Assembly (NCBI GenBank): GCA_021464415.1
Contig: CM038467.1
Location: 17,323,127 to 17,387,126 of the forward strand
Source: Lonicera japonica
Lineage: Eukaryota; Streptophyta; Magnoliopsida; Dipsacales; Caprifoliaceae
DNA length: 64,000 bases
Direction: 5' to 3'
Shown here: positions 23,094 through 34,482 of the stretch, piece after piece
Layout of the letters: each line of letters begins with the position of its first letter
Numbering within the stretch: the stretch's first letter is position 1
The notes under the pieces: model-generated
What the model was told of the DNA's origin: nothing
Database searches by the model: none
Seen by the model: the letters and a program-made list of their open reading frames with translations, nothing else
Position numbers and translations under genes: made by a program

Positions 23094-24832
23094 TCAAGGC
23101 AGAAAGATAGGAGGCTTTCTTATCTTGGTGGCTTGCTCAAACCCATATTCAATTTCAATCAATTTAGGCTCGCAGCCTTTCAATCCCCAAAACAGATGCC
23201 TACGGGCAACCCATTGCTTTCACACTAATTCCCGGGAACCCTCCTATTGCAAGAACAGTAGCAACACTAGCACCATGTGAGAGTAGCGCGTCTAACTTAT
23301 TCTCCACCACTAACTTCTCAAATCCGTCTCAATTAAGCCCTGCCAAATTCAACAAAGCTTGCTTCTCTGTGTCACCAATCCCATTCGTAGATTCAGCTGC
23401 TAGAAAGATCTCTTGTCCAAATTCCTTTGTCATTTCCTTCACGATGATCATCAAAGAAAATCAATAACCATCATTTGTGTCTTTCCATTAATGCCAAATA
23501 TTTACATTGTTCTTATAAATGAGAGACCAAATTAAAGAAACCTGTGTGCACATACTTACCAAATCAGAGAATTTCTGATTGAATGCTATCACATCTGCCA
23601 AGGAGTGGACAGGTGAAGCCACAAGCTCTTTTAAGTAAGCATTTAAGGATATTTTGAATTCGGCTAACATACCTGTGGCTTCACCACTCAAAATGAAGTT
23701 CAAGATTATATGTCGATGTTGGCTATCTCCAAATGATCTACCAAAACTGCCCCTCTTCCCCTGATTTTGAAGAAGACTGCTTAATTTATGCTAAATGCGT
23801 TTATCATTGAAAATTAGATTGAAGTAACATTGCATAAAAGAAATAAACATTGTATTCTATTGAGCGTCTCTTTTGAACTATGTTATCAAAAATTTTGCAA
23901 AAAGTGAATCTCATTATATAAAAGTAGTACCAAAACTTACCCTATAGTGTCCTGTCTTGGAGTGATTAGGATAACACCTGCTCGGCTGGTGAGACCAAAG
24001 GTGGGTTTGATGATGTCCGCCACAGCATTAAAGCTTGCCGGGCATATCAGCAACCCATCAGTGTCAGTACCCACAACCCAGTGACCTGCCACTGATATTG
24101 CTGATCCGCTACTCGACCCACAAGGATCCCCCAATAGAACATAAGGATTCTGCATACAAATTGCACGAATGAATTAACGAATGGGTCACATTATTTTTCT
24201 CATTTATACTTTAAGCTGAATTTTCTAATGCGAGAAAATTCCCGCTGCTGTTTGATGAAATGCCATAAAGAACAAAGCAAAGAGCCGAATACACTCACCT
24301 TTCCTTGCCTGCCCCGTGGACTCCACCCATTACGCACTACAAGAGAACGGAAATTAGCCCACTCACTCAAGCTAGCCTTTCCCAGTATTATAGCCCCTGC
24401 TTTCCTCAACTTGGCCACCACCCCGGCGTCTTGGGGCACCAGTGCACCACGGAGCCAAGCAGAGTGAAGGATCCGGCAGTTGTGTTGAGCTTATCCTTGA
24501 TTGAAATGTAATCCTTGAGTACAGGAGTGCCATGCAACCCAAACAGAGATGCAGGTGCGTTGGCCCTCCTCTTGTGGTCAGCCTTTGTTTGCTTGATAAA
24601 GTGCGTCCAGGTTCACCTCTATGAACCCTGAGTGAGTTGAGTCCTCGAACTTCTCCGAGGTAGAACTCAACAAGCTGCCTTGAGTTGAGTTGGTTTTGCT
24701 TGAATGCAATTTGGAGGTCAAGAACTGTGGCTTCTCTTATCGAATGTGCATGTGTGTGGCACCTGATAGAGTTTGCAGCTGAATAAATAATAGTAAGGCT
24801 ACAAGAATCGCATAAAATGAGTGTATTCTCAT
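23094..24832 (-). pseudogene. Type 1 amidase pseudogene, copy B
   Basis: This is the duplicate of 5863-7857, from a start at 24832 to a stop at 23094. Exon 1 has frame-breaking indels around 24440-24660. Exon 2 has lost the AANMVAVSL segment, and its motif reads DTDGLLICPA, so the catalytic serine is leucine. Exon 3 is absent: DNA matching intron 3 of the paralogue joins directly to DNA matching intron 2 near 23885. The last exon has several indels, including loss of the codons around 23220. Intron 1 here keeps the canonical GT donor (24297-24298), in contrast to the intact paralogue. Confidence 0.9.
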
Positions 24833-25421
24833 TTGGAAGAAATTTGAATTAGACTTGAGTTGGATATACTGGTGCTCCAGTCTCCTTAATTACAATATAT
24901 GTTGACTTCTAAAATTATTTTAATTTGCAACTAAATGCACATGTCCAAATTGGGAAGGGCAATAGTTTTACCTTTATTTATTTCATTTTTAATCCCTCCT
25001 TATGCAGGCATCCCTTGGCCCTTTCCCTCATGCTTGAGTTATGCATGTCAAATCAGTGTTGAAAGCTAATGGAATGGAACCTGAAGATTGGTGTTGAAGA
25101 TTTGCCGTCTGTTTCGAGTTCGTTTATGTATGGATCTTGTGCAAATAATATGTCCAGACTGTTGCATCAATTAAATGTTTTATAGACCTGAATCAAAAGC
25201 TACTGGAGAGGGATGGATATGCCCATACAAGATACTCTCTGTTTGATGTAAGAAGATGGGATATTATATGTTTGATTTTTATTAGAATTGAATATCGGGT
25301 AGATAATTTATCCCATTATTTTTTTTATCCCATATCTTTCAAATAGAATTAAATAATCATATACAATCATAAAATACACAGCTTTCCTTTGAAAAAAGAA
25401 GGGGAAGTTGGCTTAATTATA

Positions 25422-25833
25422 CGGTGTTTATTTACACCCCCAAAAATGTCACAAATACTCTTCATCCAGAATTTAACTAAAAACACGTCTCAACACAACT
25501 CTTCTTTATCACATACACCTTCCATTGCCTGATGTTAGGCGAGCGTTTAGCAACACACACTCTTCATTTGAACTAAGTTTTATATGAGTGCATTCATTTC
25601 TTATTAAGCGAGCCTTTCCTTGGTAAACACACCAGTACACTCAACATTTCATTGTTCTGATATTAGGCAACTTTTTACTAATAAACTCTTCATAAATAAA
25701 CCAAATGTATGTAACTGCACTCACCTCTCATTAGCGGGCCTTAAGGGGGTTGTTAGTGATAATAAATTTAACTTAAAAGGATGCTTGTAACAAGAGATGT
25801 TTATGATAAATATGGGGGGTGTAAATAACACCG
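25422..25833. mobile_element. MITE, family shared with 19091-19487
   Basis: Ends CGGTGTTTATTTACACCCCC and, inverted, CGGTGTTATTTACACCCCCC. The sequence TTAATT lies close to both ends and may include the target duplication, but the exact boundary is unclear. Confidence 0.7.
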
Positions 25834-26457
25834 TTTTTAATTATTAGTCGGCAAGAGTAGCTTGGGCATTTGTACATTCCACTCTACTAAAATTAGGAGT
25901 CAATATTTAAATGAAAATGACAACACGAGATTTTGTTTTATATTTAATGTATATTGGAAGTTTGTTCTTTTCAAATATAAGTGATTAACATGTGCCCTTA
26001 TACGTTAACATGACCCTAAATTTACACATTTGAAGGATGTATAAAGAATATTGTTTAAACTTAACCAATAATTACAAATAAATTTTTTTTACTACCATAA
26101 TATTTAAAATATTCAGTGATTAAATCTTAAAAGAAAATGTGACTTCTAAAACATGCTAAAAGAAAACGTTGCTTTAAATTTTTGTGATTCAAGCATAATT
26201 TATAGCTTCTAAAAATGTTCGTGACCTTGGAAACAATGAATCTTACAAATTGAGGGAACATTTATCATAATACTCAACATCACCATCAGTCATGCTTGCC
26301 TTGAACTCCATTAGTTCTATAAAGTTAATTTTGATGCCTTCACATTTCCAGTTTGCTTTCGTTTTCACTCTTATATCCACTACATTGGAGTTCATCAGTT
26401 TTGCAAACTAGTAAAAACGTTTAGATATACTCGTGGTTAAATAACTTTTTATACTTA

Positions 26458-26738
26458 GGTTCCGTTTGATAGCAACGTAAAAAATGAAAAAAAAAATTAA
26501 CTAATTTAGGTGAGAAAATAAAAAATAAGATGAGGCATGTGATGAAATACTCTTCACCTCATATTCATTTTTGTGAATATATGTCATTCGTCGTTCTTTA
26601 TGTTTTGTGAAAAAAAATTCTTCATCACTACCCAAAAAATTTGAGTTAATCTCACCGCAACCCTCAACTTATTTTCCATCTTCTCACCTAAATTAATTAT
26701 TTTTATTTTTATTTTTCATGTTGCTATCGAACAAAACC
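26458..26738. mobile_element. Tourist-like MITE
   Basis: Ends GGTTCCGTTTGATAGCAAC and, inverted, GGTTTTGTTCGATAGCAAC are flanked by TTA on both sides (26455-26457 and 26739-26741). A diverged relative may lie at 10820-10970. Confidence 0.8.
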
Positions 26739-27041
26739 TTAATGTAACATATAATTTTCATCTATTTTTAGTGGAAAACGAAACTGCAAAAGTCTCATTC
26801 CCGTTTTATTTATTTACGAAGTAAGAAAATATAGTGAATAAAAAGCCATTTTTACCTATTCATCATCTTCCATACTCTCTTATTTGTGGTGCATGTCTTC
26901 TCTTAAGCACTGGTAACGTTGCCAAGGTTTCCACCCTCGTAGTGTTTACACATAACTTCCACCAATACAGAAAAAAGATATGCCAGCGGCAAGCATTTTG
27001 TTTTGTTATCTTTCTTTCCTAAAGACATCAGTAGCCATACA

Positions 27042-29978
27042 TTAAATCCAAAGGGATGATACCTTGTTCAGTTCCAGTCCCAGTGATAAGGAGGAGGGAG
27101 GAGGCGTCCGAACCAATGAAGCTTGTTCAAAAGCATAAGCGACTTGAACCAGCTTAGGTTCAGTGCCCCTCAACCCGCCAAAACAGATCCCAAACGGCAT
27201 TCCATCGGTGCCGTACCCAGCTGGGACAATAATCGCTGGGTACCCTCCAATTGCGAGAATAGGGGATGCACGTGAACCTGGAGTCACCATTGCATCTAAC
27301 TTATTCTCTCTCATCACTTTCTCAAACCCGCTTTGTGAAAACTTTTCCATCATATCCAATGCCTTCTTTTCTTCCTCCCCAAACCCATCTGTCCCTTCTG
27401 ATGCCACAAAAGTTTGCTGATTATACTCTTCAAGCTTTTCCTGCAATCAACAAAGGCCCTCATGTAGTTTTCTTTATAGTAGGTTAGGCAAATTAAGTGA
27501 CGTCATTAAGTGTCGCTTACTTACCAGTTCAGAGTTGTTGCAGTTGAAGGCAATAACGTCTGCCAGTGACTTCACGGGAGAGTTGGTCAAGTCTTTTAGG
27601 TAATCATTTATGGAGATTTTGAATTCAGTCAGCATAATCTCAAACTCCCCACTCTGATTGGGATCCAGGATTTTTTCAACATCAGCAATTTCCAAATCAT
27701 CCACTACAGTTGCACCTTTTTGTCTAGAGTTTTCAGGTTGCCAAACACAAAATCAATACTAAATGGTTTAGTAATCCCTAGTACCTACCTACACTTGTCA
27801 ATACAGTAGTTTAACAGAACAGCAAATCAATTAATAAACATCATACCGTAATGTATTGATATGGTGCTCAAAAGCTGCAAATTCGGCAGATCCATTTAGG
27901 TTGTCCAGAAATGGATTTCTGATAACACCCAATCTCTTTCCTCTTAAACCATCTTCATTCAGAAATTGCTTATAACCACCCTCAGGAATATACATTGCTG
28001 CTTCAGTTGTTGTCCCGTCTCTTGGATCAAAACCTGCTATCACATCAAGCACATAAACTGCATCTGATACAGTCCTACCTATGGGCCTGTAAATTTATTA
28101 ACAAGAAAATTATGATTTCAATTTCAGGTCATTTGTAAGTGCACCCAACTATAAACCCATGGTATGGCACATAACATAACCTAGTTCATGAGGACCGGCA
28201 TAAAACCAAGATTATGTATATTTATATATATACATGTATACATGATTACCCGACAGTGTCCCAGCGAGGTGTCATGGGAATAACTCCAGCACGACTTGTG
28301 AGTCCAACAGTTGGCTTAAGCCCTACAACCGAGTTGTGATCTGCCGGGCAGATGATAGAGCAGTGAGTCTCGGTCCCTAGAGAGACTGCCACCATGTTTG
28401 CAGCTACGGATATTGCAGATCCACTGCTTGATCCGCAGGGAGATCCTGAGTGGACATAAGGATTCTACACACTCAATAGAGAACGACAGACAACTTTTAA
28501 CAGTTAAGTCAAGGATGTTAAGGTCTGAATATTAAATATGAAAATTGAATTTGAATGCTGAGCAATATGGTAATTAGTCAGTAGCATGCTGCGTACATCC
28601 ACGATGGAGATGAGAAGATCCATTAAAGTTAATAGAGATGCTACACAAGTAAAAATATATATAACACCTAAACAACTTGCCAAACCTAGCTCTAGACGAA
28701 TCATTGTTCACCCAACATTGTGAATTTTGAAGGCAATTATAGGTTCTCCAGTATAGTCATCACTTTGTACATGCACACGCAAGAAATATGAATCGCTTTT
28801 GATCTCTTTACTGGACAGTAATTGACCCCAAACCAAATTTGACTTTTATGCCACATAACTTGAACAACTTACTTCCCTCTTTTTGAGACCTTTTTCTTCT
28901 TCATTTTCATTTTGTTTTCTCAACACAATCGACGCACCTCATTGTAGGTAACATTCCACATATGAATTTTACTATTTCTTTCCCAATTAGTTCAAAATTG
29001 ATCTCCTAAAATTTAAAGAGAAAATTGGTTAGCCGTTGAAAATGTAACAGATTTTCAACATATATTTAACTATCTACTAATTTTTTGAAGTTGATGTATT
29101 AGTCTCTTTTGTTTGGTTTTAGAATACTAAACTAAGAGTTTGTTTATGGACTAGGCTTTCTACGACACTTTTCTGCGACGCAAAAATCGTAAATTCCGCC
29201 AAACAATGTTTAGTTGTTCTTCCATAAAAAAGTTGATAAAAATTAGGCAAAAAGGGATTTACTTTTTGGAATATATTAGCTACTTAACCCCGGGACTAAA
29301 CTGGAGTCAGTTCTAAAAGATTTGTGAGTATGATTCTGAAAATATTCAACCTAAGGGATTGTAGTAGCACCAAACAAAGATATTGAAAGAGCCACAGAGA
29401 TAGAGAAGAGAACTAACCAGTCCTTGACCTGCTCTGGCGCACCAGCCATTAGGAACCCCACTTAAGGAACGAAAACGATACCACTCACTCATACTACTCT
29501 TCCCCAGAATCACAGCCCCTGCCTTTCTTAATCTCTCCACCACGCCCGCATCCCTACCCACCTCCGACCCCAGCAGGGCGTAGGACCCAGCCGTGGTGTT
29601 GAGCTTGTCTTTGGTGCCGATCGTGTCCTTGAGGAGCACCGGTATACCGTGGAGCTCCCCCGACGATCCACCACGATCCCCATTCTTCCTCTGTCGATCG
29701 GCCTCGTCCGCAAGATCCTGAGCGTCTGGATTGACCTCTATTACGGCGCGAAGCTGGGGATTGAGGGTTTCGATCTGGCGTAAGTAGAAATCAACGAGCT
29801 GTCTTGATGTGAGTTTGTTCTCGGAGAATGCTTGTTGTATGTCTTTGATTGTGGCCTCTTCGATTCTGAAAGAGTAAACGCTGCTCGTGTTGCTGGTGGA
29901 AACTATAATTCCAATGGTGAAAAGAATGTAAAATGTGAATGATTTGGACAGCACTGAAACTGAAGCGTTGACGGCCAT
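27042..29978 (-). CDS. Amidase-signature-family amidase, type 2 (5 exons)
   Basis: The predicted 537-residue amidase has exons 29418-29978, 28250-28464, 27847-28086, 27525-27723 and 27042-27440. All introns are GT-AG and all junctions keep frame. The start at 29978 is the first ATG after an in-frame TAG and opens a hydrophobic leader (FTFYILFTIGIIVST), suggesting a secretory-pathway product. Lys117 (PVLLKDT) and Ser199 (GSSSGS) are present. The nucleophile segment reads TETHCSIICPAD, where the paralogue has TETDGSILCPAS. Ser223 remains, but the usually conserved Asp-Gly before it is His-Cys. Activity may be altered or lost although the frame is intact. Exon order and lengths match the type 1 gene (exons 2 and 4 are identical in size), so the two types are old duplicates. 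Confidence 0.85.
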
Positions 29979-30022
29979 CGCAATGTTGGCCAAGGAATTA
30001 CCCTATGCAACCCAATGTTGCG

Positions 30023-30032
30023 CATATATAAT
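30023..30032 (-). promoter_or_regulatory. Possible TATA box of the type 2 amidase
   Basis: A TATATAT run on the minus strand lies about 50 bp upstream of the start codon at 29978. The surrounding DNA is AT-rich, so this is weak evidence. Confidence 0.35.
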
Positions 30033-32110
30033 AATTAATATAATTAATATTGCATTTTTACTATTGTCTTAATAGAAAAATCTTAAGTAATTTCAATTAC
30101 AGATATTTTTGTTTTAAAAAGAAAAAAAAAATAGTATAATTTTGATCTTGACACAGTTGATTAACGGTTTTATTCAAAATAAGGGACAAAACATAAAGAA
30201 ATTTACAAGTGGTAATAAACTTTATTATAAAAATTAAACGGGAGTCAAAATTCAAATGACCTAATTTTTTTTCGAATAAGAGTAATACTATGCTCACAAA
30301 AAATTGAATTGGTTGATGGTTTAATTATGAAACAATTCACCTTGCATGGCAAAGTTAGAATTGGAAGTAGTTTTGACATCCTCAACTACAATTCGATTCT
30401 ACATTGAGAAAAAATGTTATAATTGGCACATCAAGATTGAATAAAGAGTTCAAATCAAGCAACTACCCTTTTAATGATAAGATGATATCTCATCTTGTGC
30501 ATCTCGCCACATTACTTAACTAATTTCTAGCTTTTGATACAAATTAATTGTTTTTCTTACTATTTATATCTTGTTATTAAAAAAAATATTAATAAATAAA
30601 TAAAAAGCAGCACGCGATATTACCCAGGTTTAGTAAAAATGGATCCTCAGTTTTAAAGAAAACATTACTTGACTTTTTTGCTTAAAATTTTCTCATGTAA
30701 GTTCTATTTTGTATTTTTCAAACTTCTAAGCAACACATTCAATAAACTTTGATGCTTGTTGATAGAGTAAAATATCAATTTATTTCATTTTGTAAACACG
30801 AAGGACATGTGGCAATCCACGTAGGCAAGTAATGCAATAAGACAGGAAGTTTCAACCAAGTCTAGTAACAGATCTCGTGGAGCACTGGCCTCTTTTGAAT
30901 GCATAAATAGGTCATGCTTAATATGACAAGAATATCCCACAAGACTTGATCCTACAGACCTATGTTAAAGAGCTAAATGCAACTATGAACACAGTTGCGT
31001 CAAAGTAGTTGGAGGAAGCATGGGCGACTTGCATATGGGACAAAAATGGGTGCACAAATTACCTCAACTGTATTTAATGCTCCTAATTAAAGGGAGAAGC
31101 AAAATCATAAATGAACATACTTGACAAACTACAACAATGATGAAATGAGCTCTGGACTACCCATTTTAGCTCCACTTACTTGCTATTTACCCTACTGTAT
31201 ATTCACAAAGCATTTACTCCATCACAACCCCGGAAGTTTTAAGTGTTGAATACTACAAGCTCAAAGCTCTTTCGCAAAGGAAAAGTAGGCCTTATTACGG
31301 AAAGGTCGAGCTTCCTCTATAATCTTTATAATCCATTTGTGTTGCTTATTTGAGTTGGTTATTACATTGCTGACATGCCATCTACACTGCCAGCTCCTCA
31401 CAATTTCCTTCTATTAAGCTAATCATTATTGACTGCGTGATTAATTATATATTCTAGATTTTTGCACCAATACTTGTTAAGGGCACCCATAATACTAATT
31501 CTTACATGCTTAAAATAATTTTACATATAACCATGAGGACTAGCCTTGTACCCATAACTCACTTTCGACTATCAAAAAGTCTTGATTTTGAATCATGTAT
31601 TGATGTACTCAAGCTTTGCCTCTGCAATAATTTTTAAGCAAAAATGGATTGCTGCCAACATTCCTAGTGGAACCTTCTTCTTCCTAAAAATATAAAACGA
31701 ACCCAGTTCACGTATAAACTTTTCATTTTAAAGTATGTCCTTAAATATATTATTCATAAAAAAAATTACATCATTATATTTTAAAGTTAGAATGGATCTT
31801 CTTTTATCGATCTTGATTAGTAGGTTCAAATATATAAATTTTACTAAAACCTAAATTTATGGTATTTAAATTTTAAACTAAATTAATGAGAGAAAAACTA
31901 ATTTGGAAGAATAAAGAATGTGAGGAGTGTATGTTGTATTTGATTGTGTAATTAAGTTGTATGTATATCCTAAGGTTGATTTGACACTTTAGTATGAGTT
32001 TAATAACATATATAAAGGTTGCTTTTTAAAAAAAGAGAGAAAAAGAACACATGTAAGAGTTTAGATTGAATGAGACATTAAGATAACAATTGTGAATCGT
32101 AGATTTATTT
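30033..32110. other. Intergenic DNA upstream of the type 2 amidase
   Basis: AT-rich with no open frame or splice pattern I can support. The stretch 30770-31460 is less AT-rich and looks like old transcribed or retrotransposon DNA, but I do not recognise it. Confidence 0.4.
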
Positions 32111-32119
32111 TTATTTTCT

Positions 32120-33485
32120 GGGTTAACAACAAAAAAGTACATTGTACTTGTACTTATTTTTCAACCTTAACAATGAATTTTTATTTTTATTTATAAAATT
32201 GACAACGTAATTTCTGTTTTGTTTCATTTAGTACATTCGTCAGTTAGCCAATTTAACACCATTAACTATTTAATGATGTGGCCAACTTTGTAAACAATCA
32301 ACTACCAACTAGAATGACAAGTATGCTTGCAAAAAAAGGAATGGGTTTATTGACTCAATCAGTATATTAATAGTTATATTTGAGTAAACCCTCTAAAATA
32401 AATTTATTACACATAACCCCTTAATAAATTTTATTCCTCTCCTTCATCTTCTTCCCTAAATATTTTCGATCTCCATTTCCTCTTAAACCCTTATTTCTAA
32501 ATAAACTCAAACAAATAGACCAAATAATTTCAGTTTTAAATAAAAGGTAATTTAAACATAGATTTAAACCAAATACTTCTTTTTCATCCACGTTTTTCCT
32601 CTTCGATTCTTCATTCTCTCTTTACCATGTTGCCTGCGAAGCTTGGCCGAAGGATACAATATCTTTTCCTAAATTTTAATTTTTTTCCTCCTCTTTTTCT
32701 TTATGTAGTGACACAATACAATTTATTTTATACAATTTATTTTTCTTTTTTCATAAATTTAGTGTGTTTAAACATCTTTTTGCCATGGATGGTGTGTTTA
32801 AACAGCTTTATGGATTTTCCAGTGAGTTTTGGCCGGCTTGGATAGCGTTAGAGAGATAAATTTAGTATTTATTTGAATTTTTTGGCGAGTTTTGTAGAGA
32901 GAGGGTGTGGAGATAGAGGCCGAAATGCTATCACCATCAATAACTATTAGGTGGGTAGCGGCGGCTATTATGGGCTACATCTAGGGACAAGATGAGGAAT
33001 GAGGTAGTGGTGGTGCGGTATCAGTGATAGAGGTGATAGTGGCAATAAGGTGTGGGGGTGAGGAAGAAGATAGTTTGGGGAGGAAGATGTATGAGGCATG
33101 GGTGTAGCATCAATGATGGTGGCTATTAGAAGATGTATTGTTATATTGGAAGTTAGGGTTTACTTTGAAGTTGGTTTGGGGAAGAGGATGAAGAACAAGA
33201 TGGAAAAGGGATTTGGGTTTATTGGAATATGTTATTATTGAGATTGCTTAGTTTATTTGAATTTTTTTAAAAAAAAATGATGCTGAGTTGTAATCTTAGT
33301 TGATAGCTGAGTATGCAAAATTTGTGTCACGTCATTAAATAGTTAACGGTGTTAAGTTGGCTAACTAACGGACATACTAAATGAAACCAAACAAAAAGCA
33401 TGTGATCAATTTTTAAAAAAATAAAAAATTATTATCAAGATTGAAAAATCAATACAAATCCATTATACTTTTTTATAGTTAACCC
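32120..33485. mobile_element. Mutator-like element with long inverted repeats
   Basis: The ends GGGTTAACAACAAAAAAGTA and, inverted, GGGTTAACTATAAAAAAGTA continue as a diverged inverted repeat for roughly 170 bp (for example CATTTAGTA..CGT.AGTTAGCCAA on both arms). Flanks TTATTTTCT (32111-32119) and TTATTTTTT (33486-33494) match at 8 of 9 bases, the 9-bp duplication of Mutator-like elements. The interior has no transposase. It contains GGTGGTG- and GAGGAAGA-rich plus-strand sequence that could be captured host DNA, but I cannot identify it. Confidence 0.8.
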
Positions 33486-33778
33486 TTATTTTTTTTGTAC
33501 AAGAGTTCATTGATTGAATCATTGGTATACGAAATATATTCATTGATATCAATATTTACCGTGATTCTTTGAAAGTGATAGAAATTATTTTAGAATAGTG
33601 TTGATTTATACTAATTTAAAGAAATAAATGATCCGAAATTATTAGAGGCAATTAGGTATAAGGGCTCATTCTAATAATAATATAATTATAAAAGATACTT
33701 AAAAATTAGTCATGTAAATTAAGGATACTGTACAAAAAAGACACAAATACCCTTCTTTATAATATCGTCTCATTATGA

Positions 33779-34482
33779 CACTAACAGCAACCAGAAGGTG
33801 CTAAATGCATTTAGCACCCCTGGACAGCAACCAGAAGGTGCTAAATGCATTTAGCACCCCCTGGACAGCAACCAGAAGGTGCTAAATGCAACTATGCATT
33901 TAGCACCCCTAGACAGTAACCACAGCAACTAGAAAGTGCAACCAGAAGGTGCTAAATGCATTTAGCACCCCTGGACAGCAACCAAAAGGTGCTAAATGCA
34001 TTTAGCACCCCTGGATAGCAACCAGCAGGTGTTAAATGCATTTAGTACCCCCTAGACAGCAGTCAGAAAGTGCAACAAGAAGGTGCTAAATTTAGCACCA
34101 CTGGACAGCAACCAGAAGGTGCTAAATGCATTTAGCACCCCCTGGACAACAGCAAGAAAGTACAACCAGAATGTACCCTTAGACAGCAACCAGAAGGTGC
34201 TAAATGCATTTAGCACCCCTGGACAGCAACCCTAGACAGTAGCCAGAAGACCAGGAGATGTTAAATGCATTTAGCACCTCTGGACAGCAACCCTAGACAG
34301 CAGCCAGAAGGTGCTAAATGCATTTAGCACCCCCTGGACAGCACCACAATCAGAAAGTGCTAAATGCATTTAGCACCACAACCAGAAAGTGCTAAATGCA
34401 TTTAACACCTTCTGAACAACAACTAGAAAGTAGCACCACTTGTACAACAAACTATAAGGTGCTAAAATGATTTTAGCACCAT
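33779..34482. repeat. Minisatellite built of palindromic units, about 14 copies
   Basis: The common unit is about 40-45 bp: ACAGCAACCAGAA followed by the half-site GGTGCTAAATG, its exact reverse complement CATTTAGCACC, and CCTGG. About 14 recognisable palindromes occur, many perfect over 22 bp. Some are decayed on one arm (34028 and 34387), shortened (34080) or expanded (33877 and 34457). Spacers vary in length, so the array is not a simple satellite. No reading frame runs through it. Confidence 0.9.

Larger units (their letters stand above)
20092..27723. repeat. Tandem segmental duplication, copy B
   Basis: This is the counterpart of 1110-17776. It runs through a dirigent gene, a type 1 amidase and into the type 2 amidase, whose complete form here continues to 29978. 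Insertions private to this copy include the SINE at 20604, a MITE at 20980 and a MITE at 26458. Confidence 0.85.

Noticed and set aside
33779..34482. Palindromic repeats considered as a CRISPR or integron-like array
   Set aside because: The spacers are themselves repetitive and variable in length; the context is eukaryotic, with no associated genes.
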